This document shows, in pieces, positions 36,087 through 47,501 of a DNA stretch of 64,000 nt. Positions within the stretch are counted from its first letter, which is position 1. Every line of letters begins with the position of its first letter. Location of the stretch: positions 123,044,485 through 123,108,484 of the forward strand of contig CM077664.1 in assembly GCA_039707655.1 (NCBI GenBank). The letters run 5' to 3'. A program made the translations under genes and the position numbers. Under the pieces are notes generated by a model. It was not told where the DNA came from. It saw nothing but the letters and a program-made list of their open reading frames with translations, and ran no database searches. Source of the stretch: Elymus sibiricus (Eukaryota > Streptophyta > Magnoliopsida > Poales > Poaceae).

Positions 36087-38230
36087 TAGACCCCGAGACC
36101 GACGCTGCCCCTGTGATCGACTACGTCGCTGACGACCCTTCTTCCTTTTCAGCAGAGCTTCCAGGCAAGCAAAACCCCCTTGATCATTCCTATATCACCT
36201 ATTTCTTCTTCCCCGTGCTTGCATTAGAGTTTTCTACCGTATTTGATTGCTCCTATTCTAATGCATAGCCTAATTGTGTAACTACTGTTGATACCTTACC
36301 TGCTATCCTAAATACTTAGTATAGACTGGTTAGTGATCCATCTGTGGCCCCGCACTCTTGTCCATGTTGCCATGCTTTACCACCGGTGACTCAACCAGTG
36401 TGATCGTTGTACAGAGACCGAACACTGCACCGCATAACCCCTTAGTTGAACGACTCTGCAGAGCTACTATCGAGTGCCGAGGGTGATACCTCCTATATCA
36501 CTCTTGATGATATCTCTGTAGCGTAGCTAGTCGGTTGTGGGTTACCGAGGGTGATTCCTCTTTCACCACCTCCGATGAGGCCTCTGTCGTGCAGCCCCTC
36601 AAGTGTGAACTTATCAAGGGTGATTCCTCCAAGTTCACCTTGACGGTTACATCGAGTGGAAATCCATCGAGGGTGATTCCTCGGATTCCCCACGATGTTA
36701 TGGACACACGGATACTTTGACCTTCACTTCAGACCTTTGTTAAAGATGGGTCGGCTCCAAGAGCACCCGCGAGATAATGTTGAAGTAGGGTCGACCCCAA
36801 GGGTACCCGCGAGAGAGTCCTGTGGCGGCTGGCTGTTAGCGGTACCACCCAGGATGTGGTGGTAGCTCGGGACTTGTCCCGACAGCCGACACGGAACTTA
36901 CACTATAGTCGGAGCGACGGGGCAGGCGGAGACTACCTAGGAGAGAGGTGGGCCTAGTCCCTGGTCGTGGTCCGCGAGATACCCAGTCGAAACGGCCGAA
37001 GTACTGGTCGCCTCCGCGAGCTCCTAATAATTCACTAACGGATTTGGGTATTTGATCTGAGTTGGCCACTGGCCTATATGCACTACCACCACGTGGGATA
37101 ATGGTTTAATGGGGCCCTCGACACCGTATGTATCAGCCGAAAGCTCTGTCAGACGTCCAGTTCAGCATTGTGGCACGGTCGGATCATGCCATCCAGGAGA
37201 GGGGTGGCGCTGGTATCCACCGTCCTCACAACGACCCGGAGTGCAAAGGGCGATGGGCCCAAGACCCCTGAGCACTTAGGATGTAGACCGGCGGGGACCT
37301 CTCTGCTGAGCCTAGGTAGGACTATGTCGTGTCGATCAGCCGAGGCCGGGCATGACCCGGAAAAGTGTGTCCGGCCAGAGTTAATCGAGCGTGTTGGGTA
37401 ACAGTAGTGCACCCCTGCAGGGAAGTTATCTATTTGAATAGCCGTGTCCACGGTAACAGGACGCTCAGTGTTGTATCCCGATCTACTACAACTTGAACTG
37501 GATACATGTTACATTAATTAATATGTTAGCTCCGGGATCGCTTTCTTGCAGGGAGTCGAGGAAGGGTCTCTGGGCTTTGCTACTACATGTTTGTTGCTTT
37601 ATTATCTACTACTAATCTGCACTCTTCTAATGCTGCAAGACGCTGAAGATGCTAGTCTTCGATAGGCTAGGCCTTCCCCTCTATTCTGGCATTTCTGCAG
37701 TCTAGTCCACAGATACAACCCCTCCCCTTTGATACCGATGCATTCTTAGCATAGATCTGATGTAAGTCTTGCGAGTACTTTGGATGAGTACTCACGGTTT
37801 CTTTGCTACCTCTTTTCCCCATACCTGTTTGCTGCGATCAGATGACAGAGTCCCAAAGACAGCTGATCCCGCTAACGACTACTACTACCACGGTGGAGCC
37901 TACTACTACGTGGAGACCGACGACCAGGAGTAGATGGGAGGCTCCCAGGCAGGAGGCCTGCGCCTTTTTGATCAGATGTCGTTGTTTTGCTCAGCCTTCT
38001 GGCAGACTTGTTTAACTTTATGTATGTACTCAGATATTGTGTTGCTTCCGCTAACGCTTGTTCACGAGCTTATGTATTCGAGCCCTCGAGGCCCTTGGCT
38101 TGTAATATAAAGCTTGTATGACTTTTACTTGTGTTTAGAGTTGTGTTGTGATATCTTCCCGTGAGTCCTTAGGCTTGATCGTGTGCATTTGCGTGTATGA
38201 TTAGTGCACGGTCGGGCTGGGGGCGTCACA
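36087..38230 (+). repeat. Element B 5' LTR, second segment
   Basis: Continues the LTR from the duplicated TAGAC. It holds an exon-like cassette (36090-36169), four GAGGGTGATTCCTC-type repeats (36476-36690) and a TAATATAAAG polyadenylation-like signal near 38104, and ends GGGGGCGTCACA at 38230. Homologous to 51507-53653. Confidence 0.9.
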
Positions 38231-38932
38231 AGTTGGTATCAGAGCCAACTTCCTGTAGGAAGCCCCTTTCCAACTCCTTGGCCGAAGTTGAGTCTAGTCT
38301 TTGAAAAACTGTTTTACTAACATGGCTGTGTGGCTTACGGGCCCACATCGCCAATGGGTGGTATTAAGATCTTTTATTCCTCTTCCTTCCTCTGGGACTC
38401 TGATCTCTCCTCTATTCGGGTTAAAGATTTTACTAACACTAACATTAGGTTCTCGTGCTCACATTCACCCGGAGAGCTGGATTGTCTGCAATTATTCCTT
38501 TCCTTTGGTCTGTTTAACCTTTCTTGTAATCTAGCTTTTATCTAAGCAGTAATGATTCCCTACTTGTGCAAACACCTCGGTGTACCACTCTGTCGGTAAC
38601 ACCATGTTACTATTGTTGTTGGCATTCAGGTAATCGACGGTGGATGAGAACTTTGCCTATTGTTCCGCCTCGTCTTAACGAGCGGGAAAATTGTTCTCTT
38701 TGTCCCTCGCCCTTGGTACCGACGTTGTTGCCAACATAGTTGACAAACTATCCTCTGACGTGCCTTACTATCATGGCCGTGCAAGATGTCACCGCCCTTC
38801 CTACTTTAAATCCACACTAACCACAGTTCCACTGGATCGAAACCTGACTCTCCTGTACATCCTTGATCCCGAAGATACCCCTTACCCCACCTCTTAAATC
38901 TCAGGACGAGATTTCTTGTAGTGGGGGAGATT
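38231..38932 (+). other. Element B internal region (702 bp)
   Basis: Begins with an iMet-type primer site (TGGTATCAGAGC, 38234-38245) and ends with GTAGTGGGGGAGATT before the 3' LTR. No frame of useful length or domain is present. The final TCTCAGGACGAGATTTC resembles the end of Del/Tekay-type pol regions, so B is probably a deletion derivative that lost gag-pol. Confidence 0.8.
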
Positions 38933-39977
38933 TGTAACACCCCCAGTAGGTTAGCTACAGTGACCTCACACTAATGATGCCAAGTCATCATCATTATATA
39001 CTAAGAAATGCAATTAAGAAATAATTCAACTCAAATTCAAAATTCAAATAACAAGTAAAATTAGAAAAACTTCAAACTTGTAAACAAAAGTGTTCATAAT
39101 ATTGCAAATATTCCCAAAGCAATTATAAAAATAAAATCAACATTATTTGAATTCCAAATTTGAATCCAACATCCAAAAATAGTGACCAAAACAACACTAT
39201 TAAATCCATTTCTATTTATTTAAAATTCAAATGAATTCATCTAAATCCCCAACTCATTGTGGCAGTGCAGAATATGGTAGAGAAATTATTAAGACTAGTT
39301 TCACATTTTTACAAAATCAATTGATGGCAAAAAGAAAATACAACAGAAAGGAATAAAAGAAAACAGAAAAAGAAATAAAGTAAGAAAAAAAGGGGCCACT
39401 GTGCATGGGCCTTAGTGCACAGTGCCCGGCCAGCCGGCCCAGCCCACCGCGGCCGTCGTCCTCTTTCTCCCTCCTCCCCGTGTCGGCTGCCCGCGCGCGC
39501 GCCCGACGCCGTCGCCATCGCCGCCGAACCCGCACACCTCCTCGCGCCGCTACAGCGCCGAGGAGGGGATAAGCACCCACCGCATGCCTCGGGGACGCCT
39601 CCCCATCCTTATCCCCCTCTCCAGCACTCTCCCTCTCACTCTTCCACTCGTCTAAGCGCCGTCGTCGCCCTGTCACCGTCGATCCCGCGGCCACCGGCCT
39701 CCTCGCACCGCACCAGTGTGTCAGCGAGACGCGCCGGCCTCGTCTACGTCGACTGCACTGACGAACGCTAGCAGGGAGGCACCACATCACCGGATCTCCG
39801 TCGTAGTTCACCTCGGGACCCGCCGTCGATCTCCGTTAACTCCGACCACCCCTGCGCTACTAAGCCTCTCGCCGGCCTCCTTGAGCCACACGGTACGCTC
39901 CGCACCCTCTCCTCTCCCTCCGTTAGCGCGCTGTCGCCCCCTGGCCCGCTCCCCGCGCCGTTTTTGCCATTGCCGAG
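38933..39977 (+). repeat. Element B 3' LTR, first segment
   Basis: Matches 18925-19975 with scattered differences. Ends at CCGAG (39973-39977), the target of element C. Confidence 0.92.
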
Positions 39978-41493
39978 TGACAAGTATAGGGGATCAATCG
40001 CAGTCCTTTCGATAAGTAAGAGTGTCGAACCCAACGAGGAGCAGAAGGAAATGACAAGCGGTTTTTAGCAAGGTATTTTCTGCAAGCACTGAAATTATCG
40101 GTAACGAGTAGTTTGATAGCAAGATAATTTGTAACAAGTGACAAGTAGCAATAGTAACAAAGAGTGCAGCAAGGTGGCCCAATCCTTTTTATAGCAAAGG
40201 ACAAGCCGGAACGATCTCTTATAGTAAGCAAAGCGTTCTCGAGGACACATGGGAATTTCATCTAGTCACTTTCATCATGTTTGTTTGATTCGCGTTCGCT
40301 ACTTTGATAATTTGATATGTGGGTGGACCGGTGCTTGGGTGCTATTCTTACTTGAACAAGCCTCCCACTTATGATTATCCCCTCTCGCAAGCATCCGCAA
40401 CTACAAAAGAAGAATTAAGATAACTCTAACCATAGCATTAAACATATGGATCCGAATCAGCCCCTTACGGAGTAGCGCATAAACTAGGGTTTAAGCTTCT
40501 GTCACTCTAGCAACCCATCATCTAATTACTACTCCACAATGCATTCCCTTAGGCCCAAAGATGGTGAAGTGTCATGTAGTCAACGTTCACACGACACCAC
40601 TAAGAGAATCAACAACATACATATCATCAAAATATCAAACGAATGCCAAATTCACATGATTACTTATGACAAGACTTCTCCCATGTCCTCAAGAACAAAA
40701 GTAACTACTCACAAATCATAATCATGTCCAAGATCAGAGGGGTATTGAATAGCATAATAGATCTGAACATATAATCTTCCACCAAATAAACCAACTAGCA
40801 TCAACTACAAGATGTAATCAACACTACTAGCAACCCACAGGTACCAATCTGAGGTTTTGAGACAAAGATTGAATACAAGAGATGAACTAGGGTTTGAGAT
40901 CAGATTGTGCTGGTGAAGATGTTGATGAAGATTAGTTCTCCCATGATGAGAGGATCGTTGGTGATGTCGATGGCGATGATTTCCCCCTCCCGGAGGGAAG
41001 TTTCCACGACAGAATCTCTCCGCCGGAGAGCAAAAGTGCTCCTGCCGAAGTTCCGCCTCGAGATGGCCGTGCACCATCCCGAAAGTCTACTCTATATTTT
41101 TTCTAGGGCAAATGGACTTATATACTAGAAAATGGGGGCCAGAGGCTGGCCAGGGGCCCCACGAGCCACCAGGGCGCGCCTGGGGGGGGTGTGGCGCGCC
41201 CTGGTGCCTCGTGGGCACCTGGGTGGCCCCCTCTGGTACTTCTTGCTTCCAGTATTTTTTATTCATTCCAAAATAAATCTCCGCAAAATTTTAGGTCATT
41301 TGGAGATGTGCAGAATAGGTATCTCTGACATAGCTTTTTCAGGTCCAGAATTCCAGCTGCCGGCAATCTCCCTCCTTGTGTAAATCTTGCATATTAAGAG
41401 AGAAAAGGCATTAGAATTGCTCCAGAAAGTGTTATATTGATTAAGAACACTATAAATAACAGTAGCAAAACATGATGCAAAATGGACGTATCA
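39978..41493 (-). repeat. Element C 3' LTR (1,516 bp)
   Basis: Minus-strand TGATACGTCCATTTTGCATC at 41493, ending at 39978. A CCCA present in the other LTR (48957-48960) is missing near the terminus. Contains a GC palindrome (41152-41218) and a TATA box (reverse complement of 41118-41124). Confidence 0.93.
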
Positions 41494-41510
41494 ACTCCCC
41501 CAAGCTTAGA
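41494..41510 (-). other. Element C polypurine tract
   Basis: On the minus strand TCTAAGCTTGGGGGAGT directly before the 3' LTR, preceded by the CGCTTGAGGACAAGCG hairpin. Confidence 0.85.
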
Positions 41511-43045
41511 CCTCGCTTGTCCTCAAGCGAAAGCCGATATTGATAATCATGTCCACATGTTTAGAGAGAGAGGTGTCGATAAAAACGAAATACGGACATA
41601 GTAGCATCATGATCATTATTATAACAGCAATATTTATTATCATAAAACTTCTCATGAGCAAGTAACAATTCATCACAACAATGGAGTATAAGGCATAAAC
41701 TTTCTTGAAAACTAAGAAACTATGTTCTCAGTCAACAATGCAATTGCAATTCATCATATTTTCAGGAAGGGTCTCATGTATGAGCTTTTTAGCAAGTCCA
41801 CATACTCAACCATCATTTAGTCTTCTATGATTGCTAACACTCACGACATATATATGGAGCAAAAAGTTTCAGCCAGACACATAGAAAGATAGGGGCTTGT
41901 GATTTCGCCTCCCAACTTATTCACCTCAAGGGTGATGTCAACAATAATAACTCATGATCACTCATATCCAACTGGATATATATGCCTAGATCTTTCCCCA
42001 CCACATGATGCTTGCAAAAGAGAAAAATAAAAAGGAAGTAGAGGAGAACACTATTGACTCTTGCATAAAAAGTAAATACATAAAAGTAAAGGATAGGCCC
42101 TTCGCAGAGGGAAGCAGAGGTTGTCATGTGCTTTTTGTTGTTGGATGCACGAGCTCTTAATGCAAAGGAACGTCACTTTATATTGCCCCTTGTGATAGCA
42201 ACCTTTATTATGCAGTCTGTCGCTTTTATTTCTTTACCATCACAAGTTCGTACAAAGCTTATTTCTCTTACAATAAAAGTTCAGACATATTTAGAGGCAT
42301 TTTTTATTACTTTTTGCACCGATGACAACTTACTTGAAGTATCTTATTCAATCCCTAGGTAGATATAGTGGACTCTCATGACATGAAACTGGGTTTAAGG
42401 GTTTTCGATGCACAAGTAGTATCTCTACTTGGTGCGGATTTTTGGCTAGCAAAGATATTGGGCAAGCACCACATGTTGGAGGATCTATAACAATATAACT
42501 TCTATGTGAATATGAACAAACATAATTCATTACGTTGTCTTCCTTGTCCAACGTCAACAATTTGACATAAAATACTTAATGGGGGCTCACAATCATAAAA
42601 GATGTCCAAGATAGTATATTTGAATGTGAATCTTCTCTTCCCTTATTAACTTTTTCATGAATTGCATCATTGACTAATGCTATGTTTGTTAACTTCCAAT
42701 AAATTTTACCACTTATACTTTTCTTTATGTAATGTCATTACTTTCCATAAGATTAGCATATGATCTTTTTCATTATTTTCATTGCTAGAATTGAAACATG
42801 AAAGTAAAGAAGCAAAAACTCAAACTACTCGTTATTATATAACTCTCAACTCGATTACATAGATAGATAGATCACGAAGCTAGCACTCGAAAATAGATCA
42901 TACTAAACTTTTATTCAACTAGATCACGAAATAACTGAGGATCGAACTAAAAATAGGTAATAATAATAAAAGTGATGGTGATACGATACCGGGGCACCTC
43001 CCCCAAGCTTGGCACAAGCCAAGGGGAGTGCCCATACCCATGTAC
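41511..43045 (-). other. Element C 3' non-coding region
   Basis: About 1.5 kb after the env-position ORF. An internal polypurine-like copy lies at 42997-43012. The block at 42090-42125 (GGCCCTTCGCAGAGGGAAGC) is shared with elements A and D. No domain seen. Confidence 0.75.
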
Positions 43046-43561
43046 TCAAGTCTCCTTCTTCGGTGATGGTGGCGGTGATGAAGTAGTGGGCTTATCCTCC
43101 AGCTTCCTTGGCATAGGTTCCCCATCATAAAAAGATGAACGAGTCTTCGGAGTCCTGAAACTTGCAGCTAAACTCATACCTTTGAATCTTGCCTCATACT
43201 AAAAATTTTGGTTTTGAAGATCATAGATTTGGCCTTGGAGATAGTCAATTCGTTCATTAAGCTTGAAGATGATGTCCTCCATCGATTGGCCATCCACCTT
43301 GTGATTACGGGTGAATTCCGTGATCATGGAGTGGTTGGCGCTGAGTCCACGTTCCACCATCCCTTGGCACTTGAAGATCTCCTGCTCCACCGCTTCGAGC
43401 CTGGACTCCACGCTCCCGGTCTTCTTGGGTCCTTGAACATCCCGGATGTGAAGCACCCCCTCACGCATCTCAATGGCTTGAGGGTGTTTCATCATCTCCG
43501 GTAAGTAGGGGTTGATGACCTTCTCGTAGAACTTGTCCTTGGAAGAGCTTGGTGGAGCCAT
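43046..43561 (-). pseudogene. Element C env-position ORF, unknown protein, one nonsense codon
   Basis: The ATG at 43561 is in a good plant context (GCTATGGCT). The first 120 codons (to 43202) include KDKFYEKVINPYL near the start and a heptad-like segment DIIFKLNERIDYLQGQIYDL that should form a coiled coil. TAG at 43199-43201 interrupts it. The same frame then stays open for 50 codons (YEARFKGMSLAASF ... SSPPPSPKKET) to TGA at 43046, so the ancestral product was about 171 aa. There is no signal peptide or membrane span, so it is not a classical envelope protein despite its position after pol. It is preceded by the promoter-like cassette and an acceptor-like CTATTTTTCTGACAG. Function unknown. 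Confidence 0.65.
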
Positions 43562-43639
43562 AGCGATCTAGATCTGTCAGAAAAATAGCACGAAACAAGA
43601 ACAGAGGAGATTTCTGCGATACGGTGGTCAAAATATACG

Positions 43640-43790
43640 GGAGTATATATAAGGATTTTTTATCTTGCAAAACAAGTAATCCAGGAGAAAACAGAGTTGG
43701 GAAGGCTCACGAGGGGCCCACGAGCCACCAGGGCGCGCGCCTGGGTGGGTGGTGCGCCCTGGTGCCTCATGGGCACCAGGTGGGTCCCCT
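43640..43790 (-). promoter_or_regulatory. LTR-like internal promoter cassette in element C
   Basis: A GC palindrome (43712-43780) homologous to the one in C's own LTRs (41152, 50133) lies about 60 bp upstream of a TATA-like TTATATATA (43644-43652, minus) and about 150 bp ahead of the ORF start at 43561. AT-rich words upstream (TTTTGGAATA, AAAAAATAC) also resemble the LTR. The spacing copies the LTR core promoter. Confidence 0.6.
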
Positions 43791-43899
43791 CGGCTGTTTC
43801 TTATTTTTGTATTTTTTCTAATATTCCAAAACTGACAGAAAGTATTTTTATGGAATTTTTGGAGTCGGTTTACTTACCGTATCACATACCTCTTCCTTT

Positions 43900-46800
43900 T
43901 CAGGGTTCTGGAGTGTTCTGGAAGGTCTCTCTTATGTATTCCTCCGGTGTAATTGTTTCAATAATATTAGTTTCAACATTAATAAGCGTACCTGAAATAT
44001 AGTGCTTAATTCTTTGCCCATTCACCACTCTCGGATTAGAGCTTTCGGAGTTGTTTATTTTGATTGCTCCGGAGCGATAAACTTCTTCGATGATATACGG
44101 TCCTTCCCATTTAGAGAGAAGTTTTCCTGCAAAGAATCTCAAACGAGAATTGTACAATAGAACTTGCTCACCCACTTTAAATTCCCATTTTTGAATTCTT
44201 CTATCATGCCATCTTTTAACTTTTTCTTTAAACAATTTAGCATTTTCATAAGCTTGAGTTCTCCATTCATCTAATGAGCTAATATCAAATAACCTCTTTT
44301 AACCAGCAAGTTTAAAATCATAATTGAGTTCTTTAATTGCCCAATATGCTTTATATTCTAACTCAAGAGGTAAATGACATACTTTTCCACAAACCATTTT
44401 ATAAGGAGACATACCCACAGGATTTTTATAAGCAGTTCTATAAGCCCATAATGCATCGTCAAGTTTCTTAGAACAATTCTTCCTAGATCTATTGATGGTT
44501 TTCTGCAAAATTAATTTTATTTCTCTATTGCTCAATTCAACTTGACCACAAGTTTGAGGGTGATAGGGAGATGCAATTCTATGGTTGACATCATATTTAG
44601 CAAGCAATTTACGGAATGCACCATGAATAAAATGTGAACCACCATCAATCATTAAATATCTAGGGACTCCGAACCTTGGGAAAATAACTTCTTTAAGCAT
44701 TTTAATAGAAGTGTTATGATCAGCGCTATTAGTTGGAATAGCTTCTACCCACTTAGTAACGTAATCAACAGTAACTAAAATATGTGTATACCCATTGGAT
44801 TTAGGAAAAGGTCCCATATAATCAAATCCCCAAACATCAAATGGTTCAATAACAAGTGAATAATTCATAGGCATTTCCTGACGTCTACCAACATTACCAA
44901 TTCTTTGACATTCATCACAAGATAGGACAAACTTACGAGCATCCTTGAAAAGAGTAGGCCAATAAAAACCAGATTGTAATACCTTGTGTGCAATTCTGTC
45001 TCCCGCATGGTGTCCTCCGTAAGCCTCAGAATGACACTTCCGTAGGATTTGTTCCTGTTCATGCTCAGGTATACAATGTCTAATAATACCATCTACTCCT
45101 TCTTTATAAAGATGTGGGTCATCCCAGAAGTAATGTCTTAAATCAAAGAAGAACTTTTTCTTTTGTTGGTACGTGAAACTAGGTGGTATAAATTTAGCAA
45201 CAATATAATTAGCATAGTCCGCATACCATGGAGTATTACGAGAAGCATTTATGACAGCTAATTGTTCATCAGGAAAATCATCATTAATAGGTAGTGGGCC
45301 AGGAAGAACATTTTCCATTCTAGACAAATTATCTGCTACGGGATTCTCAGCTCCCTTTCTATCAATAATATGCAAGTCAAATTCTTGTAGCAATAAAACA
45401 CACCTAATGAGTCTATGTTTAGCATCTTTATTTTCCATAAGATATTTAATAGCAGCATGATCGGTGTGAACAGTTACTTTAGAATCAACTATGTAAGATC
45501 TGAATTTATCACATGCTAACACAACTGCTAGAAATTTTTTCTCAGTAGTAGCATAATTTCTTTGGGCACTGTCTAGAGTTTTACTAGCATAATGGATAAC
45601 ATTTAATTTCTTGTCAACTCTCTGTCCTAGAACAGCACCAACAGCACAATCACTAGCATCACACATAATTTCAAAAGGCAAGTTCCAATCAGGTGGTTGA
45701 ACAATAGGTGCAGTGGTTAAGTCTTTCTTAAGTGTTTCAAAGGCTTCTAGACAATCATCATCAAAAACAAATGGAACATCTTTTTGCAAAAGATTGGTAA
45801 GAGGCCTAGAAATTTTAGAGAAGTCTTAAATAAATCTCCTATAGAAACCAGCATGACCAAGGAAACTTCTTATACCTTTAATATCTTTAGGACATGGCAT
45901 TTTCTCAATAGCATCAACCGTAGCTTTATCAACTTCAATACCTCTTTCAGAAATTTTATGCCCCAAGACAATGCCTTCATTCACCATAAAGTAGCACTTC
46001 TCCCAATTCAAGACAAGATTAGTTTCTTCACATCTCTGCAAAACTCAATCAAGGTTGCTTAAGCAATCATCAAAAGAAGTTCCGTAAACGGAGAAATCAC
46101 CCATGAACACCTCAACAATCTTTTCACAAAAGTCAGAGAATATAGCAGTCATACATCTTTGAAAGGTAGCAGGTGCATTGCATAAACCAAAAGGCATACG
46201 TCTATAAGCATAAGTTCCAAAAGGACAAGTAAAGGTGGTTTTCTCTTGATCGGGTTGTGATACGGGTATTTGAGAAAAACCAGAATAACCATCCAGGAAG
46301 CAAAAGTGTGTATGCTTAGACAATCTTCCTAACATTTGATCAATAAAAGGTAAGGGGTAATGATCTTTTCTAGTAGCTTTCTTTAATTTTCTAAAATCAA
46401 TTACAATCCTATAACCAGTTACAATTCTTTGTGGAATGAGTTCATTTTTATCATGAGGAACAACGGTAATACCTCCTTTCTTAGGGACGCAATGAATAGG
46501 ACTTACCCATCTACTATCAGCTATGGGATAGATTATACATGCTTCCAGAAGTTTTAATATTTCGGTTCTTACCACCTCTTTCATCTTAGGATTTAATCGT
46601 CGTTGGTGGTCGACAACTGGTTTAGCATCCGGCCCCATATTAATTTTGTGCTGACATAGAGTGGGACTAATGCCCTTAAGATCTTCAAGAGTATATCCAA
46701 TAGTAGCTTGGTGCTTCCTCAGAGTTTTTAGTAATCTCTTTTCTTCATGCGCTGAAAGGTTAGCACTAATAATAACAGGATATATCTTCTTTTCATCAAG

Positions 46801-47500
46801 ATAAGCATATTTCAATGTATCAGGCAATTGCTTCAATTCAAATACAGGATCACCCTTAGGTGGAGGAGGGCCTCCAAGAGTTTCAATAGGCAAATTGTGT
46901 TTAAGGATAGGTGGTTGATCAAAGAACATCTTATCTATTTCATTTCTTTCATTCATATGCATATCGTTTTCATGGTCTAGCAAATATTGTTCTAACGGAT
47001 CAGTAGGAGGTACGGCAATAGAAGCAAGACCAATAATTTCATCTTTACTAGGCAATTCTTTATCATGAGGTTGTCTACGAAACTTGGAGAAATTAAACTC
47101 ATGAGATATATCACCAAACTTAACTCGAACCTTTTCTTTAACACAATCAATTTCAGCATTAACGGTATTCAAGAAAGGTCTACCAAATATAATGGGACAA
47201 AAATTATCTTGTTGTGAACCAAGTACTAAGAAATCAGTAGGGTATTTGATTTTACCACACAAGACTTCAACATCTCTAATAATCCCAAGTGATGTAATAG
47301 TATCTCTATTCGCTAGTTTAATAGTAACATCAATATCTTCAATCTCAACAGGTGCAATATCATGCATTACTTCTTGATATAAAAAAATGGAATAGCACTC
47401 ACACTAGCACCCATATCACACAAACCATGATAGCAATGATCTCAAATCTTAACAGAAACAACAGGCATGCCAACTACGGGCTTGTTCTTGTCTAATATAT
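43900..47500 (-). pseudogene. Element C pol: protease, RT, RNase H, integrase, broken
   Basis: Minus strand. A retropepsin-like CDMGASVSAIP lies near 47405. A one-base loss in a T-run near 47385 shifts the frame, after which one frame runs from 47367 to 43900 with three stops (46045-46047, 45826-45828, 44299-44301). RT motifs are KPVVDHQRRLNP, WVSPIHCVPKKGG, FLDGYSGFSQIPV and MPFGLCNAPATFQ. The active site reads FMGDFSVYG (46096-46122), so the first aspartate of the xxDD pair is Gly. RNase H has [14 protein letters not shown] and TDHAAIKYL. Integrase has an HHCC-type region (GGHHAGD ... CDECQR), FDYMGPF and [12 protein letters not shown]. The last segment, GEQVLLYNSRLRFF, is the usual C-terminal domain. 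It cannot encode active enzyme. Confidence 0.9.
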
Positions 47501-47501
47501 C

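Noticed and set aside
37149..37451. 100-codon minus-strand frame in the B LTR (also 52569-52871)
   Set aside because: Antisense within a non-coding LTR, no recognisable domain, and its persistence is explained by close similarity of the two LTRs.
38647..38897. Possible chromodomain or pol remnant in the B interior
   Set aside because: Only short frames with several stops; the resemblance to Del/Tekay is limited to the last 20-30 bp before the LTR.
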